This document shows positions 1 through 8,848 of a stretch of 49,827 nt of DNA, one piece after another; position 1 is the first letter of the stretch; each line of letters begins with the position of its first letter. The stretch covers positions 31,046 through 80,872 of the forward strand of contig NZ_JWLC01000002.1 in the NCBI RefSeq assembly GCF_000813745.1, written 5' to 3'. The position numbers were made by a program, and so were the translations under genes. The notes beneath the pieces are model-generated. The model saw only the letters and a list, made by a program, of their open reading frames with translations, was not told the DNA's origin and ran no database searches. The DNA is from Leisingera sp. ANG-M1. GTDB taxonomy: Bacteria > Pseudomonadota > Alphaproteobacteria > Rhodobacterales > Rhodobacteraceae.

Positions 1-2
1 GC

Positions 3-17
3 GGGGGCAGCGCCCCC
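3..17. terminator. GC-rich hairpin at left edge
   Basis: Six-base arms GGGGGC and GCCCCC flank a 3-nt loop, just after the stop codon of the minus-strand flavin oxidase gene (stop at 26). It could end that transcript or be part of a dispersed GC-rich repeat. There is no clear U tract in the few bases available, so the role is uncertain. Confidence 0.35.
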
Positions 18-25
18 TCCATGCT

Positions 26-1366
26 CTATTCCTTCCCCGACCGCCATTCCTTCCACATCAGGTAGGTATTGGCCCCCAGCGAGGCAAAAGGCTCCAGCGG
101 CAGTTTCGGCGGTTCCGGCTGAGCCAGGAAATGGCTGGCAATCTCTGATCCCCCCTGAACAACCAGGTCTGCAGCGCCGATCCCCTGCAAGGTGCCGCGG
201 GCGACGCCAAGGCCGTTCTGGCAGCAGGCGGAATAGACGCCCTGGTCCAGCTCGCCAAAGGCCGCAGACCCGTTGCGGCTGAGGCAGAGCATGCCGGCCC
301 AGCGGTGCTCCATCTGCACATCGCCCATATGCGGGAACCGCTCCTTGAACTTGCGGTCATGCACCCAAGCAGCGTTGCGCAGCCGCATTGTGCTGGTTTC
401 GATCGTCGGGTGGAAGCTCGAGCAGGTGCGGACCAGGATCCGGTCGCCGTAAGAACCGGAAATCCGCCGCACCGAGGTGCCCATTGGATCCGCCGGCGTC
501 ACCGACCAGCGGGCCTCGCCGCCCAGGCGCTGGACTTGCTCCGGCGTCAGCCGTTCGGTCATCGAGGCATAAAGGCAGATATGCATCAGACGGCGCTGGT
601 AAAAGCCGAAGCTTTCCAGGTGGCCGTTGTTGGCCAGGATGATCGACCCGGTGGTGATACGCCCCTTCAGGCTTTTCACCACCCAGCCGTTGCCCTGTTT
701 TTCAAAGCCGGTGACCGGGGAATTCTCGAACACGCTGATCTGCCCGGCCAAATGCGCCGACAAGGCGCGGATATAGGCGGCGGGCTGGATCATCACCGTG
801 CCTGGTGCATAAAGGCCCGAGGTGTAATGCGGGCAGCCGGTCAGCTCTTGCATCTCCGCTTTGGAATAAAGCGTATGCGGCTCGCCCAGCCGCTCCAGAT
901 AGGCGGCAAAATCGCGGTTGTGCCTGTCGCCTGCGCGGGTCGCAGCGGCGTTGATCTTGCCGGCCTGGTCGAACATCTCCTGCGGCAGGGCGCCGTCTTC
1001 GGCCACGCCCTTGGCAAAGGCAATGGCCTTGCGGTTCATGGCAATGGCAGCCCGGTCCGCTTCCAGCGCGTCGCCTGCGTAATTGTCGGACGCAAGATCA
1101 TGCGGCAGGTCGATCATGAAGCCGGAATTGCGCCCGGCCGAGCTTTCGGCAAAAGGACCTGCCTCCAGCACCGCCACCTTCAGCGACGGGTCAAGCTGAT
1201 GCAGCCGCCGTGCCGCCGTCAGCCCGGCAAACCCGCCGCCGATGACAGTGACATCGGCGGTGAGATCATGGTCCAGCACCGGCAACGGGTCCTGCGGCGG
1301 CAGGATGGCATTCCATCCCGCCGCGCCGGTCTGCCGGGGCAGTCTTTTGGCGTCGTAGCGGCTCAA
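26..1366 (-). CDS. FAD-dependent oxidoreductase, DAO family
   Basis: This 446-aa protein has an N-terminal dinucleotide-binding motif, VIGGGFAGLTAAR, at about residues 41-53, followed by the AGRNSGF segment typical of DAO-type amine and amino-acid oxidases such as PuuB. Such enzymes oxidise a secondary amine or D-amino acid at FAD to an imine. It is the last gene of the operon gntR-dapA-like-aldehyde dehydrogenase-oxidase. With a DapA-like deaminase and a semialdehyde-type dehydrogenase beside it, an imino-acid oxidase role (for example a D-hydroxyproline or N-methyl amino-acid oxidase) is a reasonable inference. The start is TTG, overlapping the TGA stop of the upstream gene as TTGA, with GAGG 7 nt before it. 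No ATG lies close enough to keep the FAD motif. Substrate unknown. Confidence 0.85.
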   Translation of the reverse strand: MSRYDAKRLPRQTGAAGWNAILPPQDPLPVLDHDLTADVTVIGGGFAGLTAARRLHQLDPSLKVAVLEAGPFAESSAGRNSGFMIDLPHDLASDNYAGDALEADRAAIAMNRKAIAFAKGVAEDGALPQEMFDQAGKINAAATRAGDRHNRDFAAYLERLGEPHTLYSKAEMQELTGCPHYTSGLYAPGTVMIQPAAYIRALSAHLAGQISVFENSPVTGFEKQGNGWVVKSLKGRITTGSIILANNGHLESFGFYQRRLMHICLYASMTERLTPEQVQRLGGEARWSVTPADPMGTSVRRISGSYGDRILVRTCSSFHPTIETSTMRLRNAAWVHDRKFKERFPHMGDVQMEHRWAGMLCLSRNGSAAFGELDQGVYSACCQNGLGVARGTLQGIGAADLVVQGGSEIASHFLAQPEPPKLPLEPFASLGANTYLMWKEWRSGKE

Positions 1367-2859
1367 TCCACGGCCTCGTCAGCGTCGTCGGCCAAGTCGA
1401 TCCAGATGGTTTTCAGCTGGGTGTACTGGTCGTGGGCATGGACTGAGTTGTCGCGGCCGCCAAAGCCCGACTGCTTGAAGCCGCCGAACGGGGTGGAGAT
1501 GTCACCTTCACCAAAGCTGTTCACCGTCACGGTGCCTGCGCGCAGTTGGCGGGCGCCTCGGATGGCGCGTTTGGCATTGGCGGTGAAGATCGACGCGCAG
1601 AGGCCGTACTCGGTGTCATTGCCGACCCGGATCGCCTCGTCAAAGCCGGACACCTCAATCACCGACAGCACCGGACCAAAGATCTCTTCGCGCGCCAAGA
1701 GGGCGTTGTTGTCCTCGACTTCAACCACAGTGGCCTCGACAAAACCGGCCTCGGCCTTGCCGCCGATCACCACGTTTTCTGCCTTCTCCAGATAAGAGCA
1801 AACCTTGGTGTAATGGCCTTCGCTGACCAGGGCGCCCATGCGGGTTTCCGGGTGCAGCGGGTCGCCGATGTTCCACTGTTTGGCGTGATGCGTGATGCGC
1901 TCCAGCAGTTCCGCCTTGACGTCCTTGTGAACGATCAGGCGCGAGGAGGCAGAGCAATTCTCGCCCATGTTCCAGAAAGCGCCGTTGACCAGATGCTGGG
2001 CCACGCGGTCCAGGTTTTCGGCGTCGTCCATGACGATGGCGGGGTTCTTGCCGCCCATCTCCAGAACCACTTCCTTGGCGTTGCTTTCCGCGGAATAGGT
2101 CAGGAACTTCTTGCCGGTCACGGTGGAGCCGGTGAAGGAGACCATGTCGATGTCCATGTGGCGGCCAATCGGCTCGCCCACGTCACCGCCGCCGCCAGGC
2201 ACGATGTTCAGAACACCGGCCGGAACGCCGGCTTCTGCCGCCAGTTCTGCCACCCGCAGCGCGGTCAGTGTGGTTTCCTTCGCCGGTTTCACCACCAGCG
2301 AGCAGCCTGCCGCCAGCGCCGGGCCGATCTTCCAGGCCAGCATCAGGAGCGGGAAGTTCCAGGGCAGCACCAGGCCAACCACGCCAATCGGTTCGCGCAC
2401 TACCATGGCGATGTGGTCGTCAGACGCCGGCGCCACTTGGTCGTAAATTTTGTCGATCGCCTCGGCGTGCCATTTCAGGCAGTGGATGGTCTCCGGCACA
2501 TCGACGGTTTCGCAGTCATAGATCGTCTTGCCGCTGTCGATGCTTTCCATCACCGCCAGTTCGCGCGCATTGCGGGTCATCAGCTTGCACAGGCGGATCA
2601 GCACGTCCTTGCGCTCGGACGGGTGCAGTTTCGACCAGCGGCCGTCGTCAAAGGACTCGCGCGCCTTCTCCACCGCAAAATCCACGTCCTCGGCACCGCA
2701 GGCCGCAATATCGGCCACCTTTTCGCCAGTCGCCGGGTTCAGGGTCTCAAATGTCTTGCCCGAGGCCGCGGGGCAGAACTTGCCGTCGATGAAAGCCGCC
2801 GTCGGCAGATCCAGGCCGGCCGCGATGGATTTGTATTCGTCATGAGTAAGCAGCGACAT
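1363..2859 (-). CDS. aldehyde dehydrogenase, PuuC-like
   Basis: A full-length NAD(P)+ aldehyde dehydrogenase of 498 aa. Visible active-site parts are Asn168 in PWNF, Glu267 in LEMGG and the nucleophile Cys302 in NMGENCSASSR, a form typical of PuuC/KauB-like enzymes acting on amino or dicarboxylic semialdehydes. It sits 3 nt after the DapA-like gene and overlaps the following oxidase gene by 4 nt, so the three are certainly co-transcribed. In hydroxyproline-type pathways the product of the DapA-like deaminase is 2-oxoglutarate semialdehyde, and its oxidation to 2-oxoglutarate would be this enzyme's job. That assignment rests on context. A gamma-aminobutyraldehyde-type substrate is the main alternative. 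Confidence 0.9.
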   Translation of the reverse strand: MSLLTHDEYKSIAAGLDLPTAAFIDGKFCPAASGKTFETLNPATGEKVADIAACGAEDVDFAVEKARESFDDGRWSKLHPSERKDVLIRLCKLMTRNARELAVMESIDSGKTIYDCETVDVPETIHCLKWHAEAIDKIYDQVAPASDDHIAMVVREPIGVVGLVLPWNFPLLMLAWKIGPALAAGCSLVVKPAKETTLTALRVAELAAEAGVPAGVLNIVPGGGGDVGEPIGRHMDIDMVSFTGSTVTGKKFLTYSAESNAKEVVLEMGGKNPAIVMDDAENLDRVAQHLVNGAFWNMGENCSASSRLIVHKDVKAELLERITHHAKQWNIGDPLHPETRMGALVSEGHYTKVCSYLEKAENVVIGGKAEAGFVEATVVEVEDNNALLAREEIFGPVLSVIEVSGFDEAIRVGNDTEYGLCASIFTANAKRAIRGARQLRAGTVTVNSFGEGDISTPFGGFKQSGFGGRDNSVHAHDQYTQLKTIWIDLADDADEAVD

Positions 2860-2862
2860 GGA

Positions 2863-3786
2863 TCAGCCCTCCGCCTGGATATCTGCGATTTTCTGTTTCA
2901 GCACCCGCACAACCTGTTCCAGCGCGCGTTTGTCGTCCTTGTTCAGCCCGGTCAGCGGCGCCCGCATGGCGCCTGCGTCAAAGCCGTTCATGGTGACGCC
3001 GTGCTTGATGGTCTGGATGAACTTGCCGCCCTGTTCCAGCACCCGCATAAGCGGCAGCATCGCCGACATGATCCGGCGGCCCTTGGAGAAGTTGCCCTCG
3101 ACAACGCAGGCATTGTACAGCGCCACATGCTCTTCCGGCAGGAAGTTCGACCCGCCGCAGACCCAGAAAGGCGCGCCCCAGGCAAAGAATTCCAGCGCCT
3201 GGTCGTCCATGCCGCAGCCCAGCTGGATATGCGGATAGTCGCGGGCCAGCAGGTGCACCCGGTTAATATCGCCCGAGCTTTCCTTGATGCCGCAGAAATT
3301 GCGCGAGCGGCAGACCCGGTCCAGGAACTCCTCGCCCATCATGGTGCCAGTGCGGTGCGGATAGTTATACAGCATCACCGGCAGATCGGCCGCCTTGTCG
3401 ATGGCCAGCGCATTCAGCGCGTTTTCGCGGTCGGTCGGAACCGAATAAGCGGGGCTCGCAAGTAGGATGCTTTCGGCGCCCAGCTTGGCGGCGCCTTCGG
3501 CCAGAGCAATCGAGTCCGGCGTGCGCATGGCGCCGGTGCCGACCACTAGCGGCAGCTTGCTGTGCTCGCGGGTGAAGCGGGCCAGCTCCAGCCGTTCCTC
3601 AACGGTCTGGGCATAGTTCTCGCCGGTCGAACCGCCGGAGATCAGGCCGTGCACGCCGCTCTTGATCAGATAGTCGATCACTTGGGCCAGGGCGTCCCAG
3701 TTGACGCTGCCGTCCTCGTGATAGGGCGTCACCACAGGGGTGTAGATCCCTTCAAACTTGAAAATAGGGGTCATCTGCGTCCTCAT
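2863..3786 (-). CDS. dihydrodipicolinate synthase family protein
   Basis: A 307-aa class I aldolase-fold enzyme of the DapA/N-acetylneuraminate lyase superfamily. The GGSTGE carboxylate-binding motif is at residues 51-56, the catalytic Tyr140 lies in YNYP, and the Schiff-base Lys168 lies in GIKESSGD. Its operon neighbours are an amine oxidase and an aldehyde dehydrogenase rather than lysine-biosynthesis genes, which argues against true dihydrodipicolinate synthase. One well-known role for this superfamily in such a setting is delta1-pyrroline-4-hydroxy-2-carboxylate deaminase, giving 2-oxoglutarate semialdehyde. Keto-deoxy-sugar-acid dehydratase or aldolase is the alternative. The ATG overlaps the GntR stop codon as ATGA. 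A second ATG four codons in (3774) is possible. Confidence 0.87.
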   Translation of the reverse strand: MRTQMTPIFKFEGIYTPVVTPYHEDGSVNWDALAQVIDYLIKSGVHGLISGGSTGENYAQTVEERLELARFTREHSKLPLVVGTGAMRTPDSIALAEGAAKLGAESILLASPAYSVPTDRENALNALAIDKAADLPVMLYNYPHRTGTMMGEEFLDRVCRSRNFCGIKESSGDINRVHLLARDYPHIQLGCGMDDQALEFFAWGAPFWVCGGSNFLPEEHVALYNACVVEGNFSKGRRIMSAMLPLMRVLEQGGKFIQTIKHGVTMNGFDAGAMRAPLTGLNKDDKRALEQVVRVLKQKIADIQAEG

Positions 3787-4493
3787 GCAGGGGTTTTTCG
3801 CGCCACCGTCCCCAGCGGCAGGTCAAGCCCGGCGGGCATGACAAACAGCTCGATCTGATCGCGCGACAGGTTCCAATGGTCGATCGCCAATTGCCCCGCC
3901 GCCGCCTCGTCGCCGGCCTCGATGGCGGCGATGATATCGTCGTGCTGGGAACTGGCCTCGCCCAGGTTCTCCGCCATTTGGCGGTCCTGGGGGCGGTAGA
4001 AAGTCATGCCGATGCGGGCATGATCAATCAGCAGGCGCTGAAAGGACGGGGCGAGATAGATGTTGTCGGCCATCTCGCCGGTGATCTCGTGAAAGCGGTT
4101 GTTGGCCATCGCCCGGTCGGCACCCGAGCCGGTGCGCAGCGCCGCCTTGAAGGCCTCCTGCGCCTCCTTCAGCTCGGCAATCTGCGCCTCGGTCGCGTTC
4201 TTTGCCGCCAGCTGCAGCACCGCGCCATACATCATCGGCGCTGCCAGGAAGAAGTCCCGCAGGGTCATATGCGACATCTCGCTGACCCGTGCCCCGCGGT
4301 TTTCCCGCAGATCGACATAGCCCTCTCCCGCCAGCTGGCGCAGCACTTCGCGCAGCGGCGTGCGGGACAATTCGAACTCTTCCGACAACCTCGATTCGTC
4401 GAGATCTGCGCCCGGCCGCAAGGCAAGCGTCATGATGGCCGTTTTCAGATGGCCATACAGCTCTGCTTTCCTGCGCTTAGACGCGTCCTTCAT
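3783..4493 (-). CDS. GntR family regulator (FCD domain)
   Basis: A transcription factor with an N-terminal winged helix (LSEEFELSRTPLREVLRQL, then LRENRGARV) and an all-helical FCD effector domain with the His-containing FHEIT segment, as in the FadR subfamily. I chose the ATG at 4493 (236 aa) because GGAG lies 6 nt before it and the protein then begins a few residues before the first DNA-binding helix. Upstream ATGs at 4505 and 4571 are in frame but lack a ribosome-binding site. It is the first gene of the minus-strand operon and diverges from the betaine importer, so it probably controls both from the shared intergenic region, where a 17-bp direct repeat is present. Its ligand is probably the imported compound or a pathway intermediate. 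Confidence 0.87.
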   Translation of the reverse strand: MKDASKRRKAELYGHLKTAIMTLALRPGADLDESRLSEEFELSRTPLREVLRQLAGEGYVDLRENRGARVSEMSHMTLRDFFLAAPMMYGAVLQLAAKNATEAQIAELKEAQEAFKAALRTGSGADRAMANNRFHEITGEMADNIYLAPSFQRLLIDHARIGMTFYRPQDRQMAENLGEASSQHDDIIAAIEAGDEAAAGQLAIDHWNLSRDQIELFVMPAGLDLPLGTVARKTPA

Positions 4494-4571
4494 TCCAGTC
4501 TCCATCGTTGCATTTGAACCTGTTTGGCCAAGATGGCGCGGCTCAGCAGGTTCGGCAACCTCATTGCTCAT

Positions 4572-4611
4572 TTTGTGTTAGGAGAAAATACAATTTGTGT
4601 ACAGAGAAAAA
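4572..4611. promoter_or_regulatory. direct repeat, candidate GntR operator
   Basis: TTTGTGT and GAGAAAA occur at 4572-4578 and 4582-4588, and again at 4594-4600 and 4604-4610. All 14 bases recur with an exact 22-bp offset, about two helical turns. The tract is AT-rich between divergent operons and lies upstream of both chosen start codons. Binding by the adjacent GntR protein is inferred from position only. Confidence 0.5.
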
Positions 4612-4652
4612 ATATGCAGTATGCACGAAATGTTTTCGGAGGGGAGAAACCG

Positions 4653-5735
4653 GTGACGACGCATACAGAAGAGGCCGTGATCGACTGCCGCAATCTGTGG
4701 AAGATCTTTGGCCGCCGCGCAGATGAGGCGATGAAAGCCGTTAAGGAACAGGGGCTTGGAAAGCTGGAAGTGCGCGACCGCTTTGACTGCGTCGTTGGGG
4801 TGCAGGATGCGACCTTCACCGTCGGCCGCGGCGAGATCTTCTGCATCATGGGGCTGTCGGGTTCCGGCAAATCAACTTTGATTCGCCACGTGAACCGCTT
4901 GATCGAGCCCACTTCCGGCCAGCTGTTCATCGAAGGCCAGGACGTCAATCAGCTGTCCGCGAAAGACTTGCGCGAGGTGCGGGCCGAGAAAATCGGCATG
5001 GTGTTCCAGAATATGGCGCTGATGCCGCACCGTACCGTGCTGGATAACGTCTCCTTCAGCCAGGAGGTGCGCGGCCACGATCCGAAGGAACGCCGCGAAA
5101 ACGCCATGCGCGCCATCGACGCTGTGGACCTGAACGGCTGGGATCAGAAATACCCCGATGAACTCTCAGGCGGTATGCAGCAGCGCGTCGGCCTCGCCCG
5201 CGCCATCGCCGCAGATCCTTCGATCCTTCTGATGGACGAACCCTTCTCGGCGCTGGACCCGCTGATCCGCCGCCAGCTGCAGGACAAGTTCATGTCGCTC
5301 AGCGCTGAAATGAAGAAAACCACCCTCTTCATCACCCACGACCTGGACGAGGCGATCCGCATCGGCGACCGCATCGCCATCATGAAAGACGGCGCCCTGG
5401 TGCAGGTCGGCACGCCCGAGGACATCGTGACCAATCCGGCCGACGACTATGTCGCCGACTTTGTGGCGGGCATCTCCAAGCTCGAACTGATCTCCGCTGC
5501 CAAGATCATGACCCCGGTCGAGCAGTTCGAGCAGATGAACGGCCCCGCCAATACCGACAGCTGGCCCGAGGCGCACCCGGATCATTCGCTGGACGATCTG
5601 GTCAACCTCTCCATCGCCACCCAGCACCCGGTGGTGGTCAAGGCCGATGGCAAACCCATCGGCATCGTCACCAAAAACGCCTTGCTGCGCGGCATCCAGG
5701 GCGATGTCGAAGATGCAGCCAGCCTGAAGCACTGA
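4653..5735 (+). CDS. proV: betaine/proline ABC transporter ATPase
   Basis: A 360-aa ATP-binding subunit of the ProV/OpuAA family. It shows Walker A GLSGSGKST at about 67-75, the Q-loop VFQNMALMPH, the signature LSGGMQQR, Walker B ILLMDEPFSALDPL and the switch His in FITHDLDEA. The C-terminal 80 residues hold a CBS-like segment (VVKADGKPIGIVTKNALL), as in osmoprotectant or betaine importers. I chose GTG at 4653 because a strong GGAGGGGAG ribosome-binding site precedes it. Longer frames upstream run through the operator region and are unlikely. It is followed after 12 nt by the permease. Because catabolic enzymes flank it, import is more likely for nutrition than only for osmoprotection. Confidence 0.93.
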   Translation: MTTHTEEAVIDCRNLWKIFGRRADEAMKAVKEQGLGKLEVRDRFDCVVGVQDATFTVGRGEIFCIMGLSGSGKSTLIRHVNRLIEPTSGQLFIEGQDVNQLSAKDLREVRAEKIGMVFQNMALMPHRTVLDNVSFSQEVRGHDPKERRENAMRAIDAVDLNGWDQKYPDELSGGMQQRVGLARAIAADPSILLMDEPFSALDPLIRRQLQDKFMSLSAEMKKTTLFITHDLDEAIRIGDRIAIMKDGALVQVGTPEDIVTNPADDYVADFVAGISKLELISAAKIMTPVEQFEQMNGPANTDSWPEAHPDHSLDDLVNLSIATQHPVVVKADGKPIGIVTKNALLRGIQGDVEDAASLKH

Positions 5736-5747
5736 GGAGACGGGACA

Positions 5748-6683
5748 ATGGCAGACAAAGAATTCAGCATTCTCGACCCGTTTTCCTCGGTTGATCTAGG
5801 GCTGGCGGAATCGGCAGACGGCGTGAAGCAATGGGCGATTGCCAACCGCGGCATCATCCAGCCGATCAAGAAGTTCTTCAACGAGATGATTGTCGGCATC
5901 GACACTGCGCTCAATGCAGTGCCGCCGCTGATCATGCTGGTGATCCTGATCCTGATCGCCTGGCAGGCCGCCGGCCGCCGGGTGGCGATCCTGGTCGGCG
6001 TCGCGATGTTCGCGCTTGGCTTCCTGTCGCCAAACGCCTGGGGGCTGGCGATGACCACGCTGGCGATTGTGGTCTCGGCGGTGATCCTCTGTTTCATCAT
6101 CGGCCTGCCGCTGGGGATCCTGGCGGGCAAAAATGACCGGTTCGAGACCGCCATGCGCCCGGTGCTCGACACCATGCAGACTATCCCGGCCTTTGTGTAC
6201 CTGGTGCCGGTGGTGATGCTCATCGGCATCGGCAATGTCTCCGGCGTGATCGTGACGATCATCTTTGCGCTGCCGCCGCTGATCCGCCTGACCTCGCTGG
6301 GCATCCGCGGCGTGAATCCCTCAGTGGTCGAGGCCGCGCGCGCCTTTGGCGCCAACCCCCGCCAGATCCTGTTCAAGGTTGAGCTGCCGCTGGCCACCCC
6401 CACCATCCTGGCCGGCGTCAACCAGACCATCATGCTGTCGCTGTCGATGGTGGTGATTGCCTCGATGATCTCGGTCAAAGGCCTGGGCAACGAAGTGCTG
6501 CGCGCCATGGGCCGCCTGGATGCGGGCAAGGCGCTGGTCGGCGGCCTTGGCATCGTGATCCTGGCGATTGTTCTGGACCGCATCACCCAGGGCATGGGCC
6601 AGTCGGGCCGCGAACGCGGCCACCGCCATTGGTGGCAGGGCGGCCCTGTGGGCGCGGTGCTGCGCCTGGCGGGCAAGGCCTGA
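5748..6683 (+). CDS. proW: betaine/proline ABC transporter permease
   Basis: A 311-aa inner-membrane permease of the ProW/OpuAB family with about six hydrophobic segments from residue 60 onward and the cytoplasmic EAA loop VVEAARAFGANPRQILFKVELP-like region, which docks to the ATPase. The N-terminal 55 residues are polar and precede the first membrane helix, as in E. coli ProW though shorter. The gene lies between the ATPase and the substrate-binding protein, completing a three-part importer. The hydrophilic C-terminus (GRERGHRHWW and onward) is probably a cytoplasmic tail. Confidence 0.93.
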   Translation: MADKEFSILDPFSSVDLGLAESADGVKQWAIANRGIIQPIKKFFNEMIVGIDTALNAVPPLIMLVILILIAWQAAGRRVAILVGVAMFALGFLSPNAWGLAMTTLAIVVSAVILCFIIGLPLGILAGKNDRFETAMRPVLDTMQTIPAFVYLVPVVMLIGIGNVSGVIVTIIFALPPLIRLTSLGIRGVNPSVVEAARAFGANPRQILFKVELPLATPTILAGVNQTIMLSLSMVVIASMISVKGLGNEVLRAMGRLDAGKALVGGLGIVILAIVLDRITQGMGQSGRERGHRHWWQGGPVGAVLRLAGKA

Positions 6684-6736
6684 CCGGCAAGACCTAACTT
6701 TCTCTTTCATCTGAACACCCAAGGGAGGACTCATAC

Positions 6737-7726
6737 ATGTTCAGAAAGACCGCACTGGCTGCGCTGGCAGCTTCGACCATGCTGGCAGGCGCTGCGTTTG
6801 CTGCAGACAACCCCGGCGAAGGCGTCACCGTGCGCCCGGTGATCCAGCCGACCGTCGAGGAATTCTTCCAGGCCCGCATCGTGTTCCAGGCGCTCCGCGA
6901 CCTCGGCTATGATGTGGCCGAGCCGGAAGAAGTGCTGGCCCAGACCATGCACCTGGCCCTGGGCACCGGCGACGCGGACTTCACCACCGCCTCCTGGAAC
7001 AAGCTGCATGACAACTTCTTTCAGGAATCCGGCGGCGATGACGTGCTGGAGAAAGTCGGCCACCTGATCGACGGCGCGCTGCAGGGCTATCTGGTGAACA
7101 AGGCGGCTTATGACGCCGGCGTTCAAAACCTGGGTGATCTCAAGGACCCGTCCAAGGCGGCAATGTTCGACGCTGACGGCGACGGCAAGGCCGATCTGGC
7201 CGGCTGTGTGCCCGGCTGGGGCTGCGAGCGTGTGATCGAGCATCAGCTGACCGAATTCGGCCTGCGCGACACCGTGAACCACAACCAGGGTGAGTATAAC
7301 GCCATCATCGCCGACACCATCGCCCGCAACGCAGGCGGTGAAAACGTGCTGTACTACACTTGGACCCCCTATTGGGTCTCTGGTGCGCTGGTGCCGGGTG
7401 AAGACGTGGAATTCCTGGCTGTGCCGTACTCCTCGCTGCCCGATGGCGCGACTGCCGAGACCACCTTCAACGGCAAGGACCTGGGCTTTGCGGTCGACAG
7501 CATCCGCATTGTCGCCACCGATGAGTTCCTGGACGCCAACCCGGCAGCTGCAAAGCTGTTCGAAGTGGCCCAGATCAGTATTAACGACGTCTCCATCCAG
7601 AACAAGAAAGTTGCAGACGGCGAGGACAGCTCGGACGACATCGACCGTCATGTGGCCGAATGGATCGACGCCAACCGCGCCGCCTATGACGGATGGCTGG
7701 ACGCCGCCCGCGCCGCAGCCAAGTAA
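6737..7726 (+). CDS. proX: betaine/proline ABC transporter binding protein
   Basis: A 329-aa periplasmic substrate-binding protein of the OpuAC/ProX family. It begins with a cleavable signal peptide (basic start, hydrophobic core, AAFA cleavage region near residue 22). Aromatic residues suited to a quaternary ammonium cage occur in YYTWTPYWVSG. It lies 53 nt after the permease with an AGGGAGGA ribosome-binding site at 6722-6729 and is the last gene of the importer operon. The ligand, glycine betaine or a cyclic betaine such as proline betaine, cannot be read from the sequence. The neighbouring Rieske and epimerase genes make me favour a cyclic betaine. Confidence 0.92.
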   Translation: MFRKTALAALAASTMLAGAAFAADNPGEGVTVRPVIQPTVEEFFQARIVFQALRDLGYDVAEPEEVLAQTMHLALGTGDADFTTASWNKLHDNFFQESGGDDVLEKVGHLIDGALQGYLVNKAAYDAGVQNLGDLKDPSKAAMFDADGDGKADLAGCVPGWGCERVIEHQLTEFGLRDTVNHNQGEYNAIIADTIARNAGGENVLYYTWTPYWVSGALVPGEDVEFLAVPYSSLPDGATAETTFNGKDLGFAVDSIRIVATDEFLDANPAAAKLFEVAQISINDVSIQNKKVADGEDSSDDIDRHVAEWIDANRAAYDGWLDAARAAAK

Positions 7727-7748
7727 TAGGGGATAAACCCGACTCATT

Positions 7749-7790
7749 GGACTGCGCGGGGCATCCCTCCGCGCAGTCCGCTTCATTTTT
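7749..7790 (+). terminator. intrinsic terminator of importer operon
   Basis: A perfect 11-bp stem (7749-7759 with 7769-7779, arm GGACTGCGCGG) with a 9-nt loop is followed by GCTTCATTTTT. It lies directly after the binding-protein gene and just before the next regulator gene. Confidence 0.88.
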
Positions 7791-7801
7791 GGGGGCACGC
7801 C

Positions 7802-8752
7802 ATGGCCAAGACACAGCATTTTGCCTTTCTCCTCGTCGAGGAATTCTCCCATCTAGCCTTCTCTTGCGCGGTGGAGCCTTTGCGCATTGCCAACCTGGTG
7901 AGCGGCAAGGATCTTTACGATTGGTCCTTCGGGTCGGAGAACGGCGAGCACGCGGTTTGTTCCAACGGTTCGGTGACCCTGGTGCACTACGGTTTTGACG
8001 CGATCCCGAAATGCGACCAGCTGTTTGCCCTTTCAGGCATCCACATGCGCAACCATGTGACCAAACCCTTGCTGGCAGCTTTGCGCCGCGAAAAGGCACG
8101 CGGCATTTCCGTTGGCGCACTGTGTTCCGGCGCCTGGGTGCTGGCTGAGGCCGGGTTCCTGGATGGCATGCAGGCGGCGATCCATTGGGAATACCACGAC
8201 AGCTTTATGGAAGCCTTTCCCGAGGTGAATCTGGTGCGCAGCGTCTTTGTCGCGGATGAAAAACACATGACCGCCTCCGGAGGAACGGCAACGGCTGACT
8301 TGATGCTGCATCTAATCGAGCGCGAGCACGGTTATGACCTTGCCGTCGCGGTGGCGGATCAGATGGTCTATAACGCGGTGCGCAACGCAACGGCCGAGCA
8401 GAAGGTCTCGCTGCAATCGCGCAACGGCATGCGCAACACCCATCTGGCCCGCGCCATCCAGATGATGCACGACCATATCAGCGACCCGATCTCGCCCACC
8501 GTGATTGCCGAGGACATCGGCATCTCCACCCGCCAGCTGGAGCGGCTGTTCGGCAAGTACCTGAACACTTCGCCCAAGAAATACTTCATGGAGATGCGCC
8601 TGGAACGCGCCCGCAACCTGCTGATCCAAACCGAGTCGTCAGTGACAGAAGTGGCTCTGGCCTGCGGGTTCGACAGCCCTGGCCATTTCTCCCGTGTCTA
8701 CCGGGCAGCCTTTAATGTGACGCCCATGCTGCAGCGCGGCCGGATCAGCTGA
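7802..8752 (+). CDS. GATase1-like AraC family regulator (GbdR-like)
   Basis: A 316-aa regulator in two parts. Residues 1-190 form a DJ-1/PfpI (class I glutamine amidotransferase-like) domain with the Cys-containing ALCSGAWVLAEAG turn. Residues about 215-310 form an AraC DNA-binding domain with two helix-turn-helix segments (DIGISTRQLERLF and EVALACGFDSPGHFSRVYRAAF). This architecture is shared by GbdR, CdhR and ArgR of pseudomonads, which respond to glycine betaine, carnitine and arginine. A role as activator of betaine uptake and catabolism here is therefore likely. It is separated from the importer by a terminator and from the next gene by 96 nt. Confidence 0.9.
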   Translation: MAKTQHFAFLLVEEFSHLAFSCAVEPLRIANLVSGKDLYDWSFGSENGEHAVCSNGSVTLVHYGFDAIPKCDQLFALSGIHMRNHVTKPLLAALRREKARGISVGALCSGAWVLAEAGFLDGMQAAIHWEYHDSFMEAFPEVNLVRSVFVADEKHMTASGGTATADLMLHLIEREHGYDLAVAVADQMVYNAVRNATAEQKVSLQSRNGMRNTHLARAIQMMHDHISDPISPTVIAEDIGISTRQLERLFGKYLNTSPKKYFMEMRLERARNLLIQTESSVTEVALACGFDSPGHFSRVYRAAFNVTPMLQRGRIS

Positions 8753-8848
8753 GAGGGCAGACCAGGTTGAAAAGGGCTGGTCAGCAAAGCTGCATTTCCC
8801 ATATTGAAATGAAGCCCGTTCATCCCAGCTACAGGCCAGGAGCCGCAG

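Noticed and set aside
305..3465. Long plus-strand open frames across the minus-strand oxidase, aldehyde dehydrogenase and DapA-like genes
   Set aside because: They mirror strongly recognised genes on the other strand, are rich in His, Arg and Gln as expected of antisense frames in GC-rich DNA, and have no ribosome-binding sites.
2863..3786. Lysine-biosynthesis dihydrodipicolinate synthase (dapA)
   Set aside because: The fold is right, but the gene lies in a catabolic operon with an amine oxidase and aldehyde dehydrogenase under a GntR regulator.
4524..4652. N-terminal extension of the transporter ATPase
   Set aside because: The extension would run through the candidate operator and has no family similarity; GTG at 4653 has a strong ribosome-binding site.
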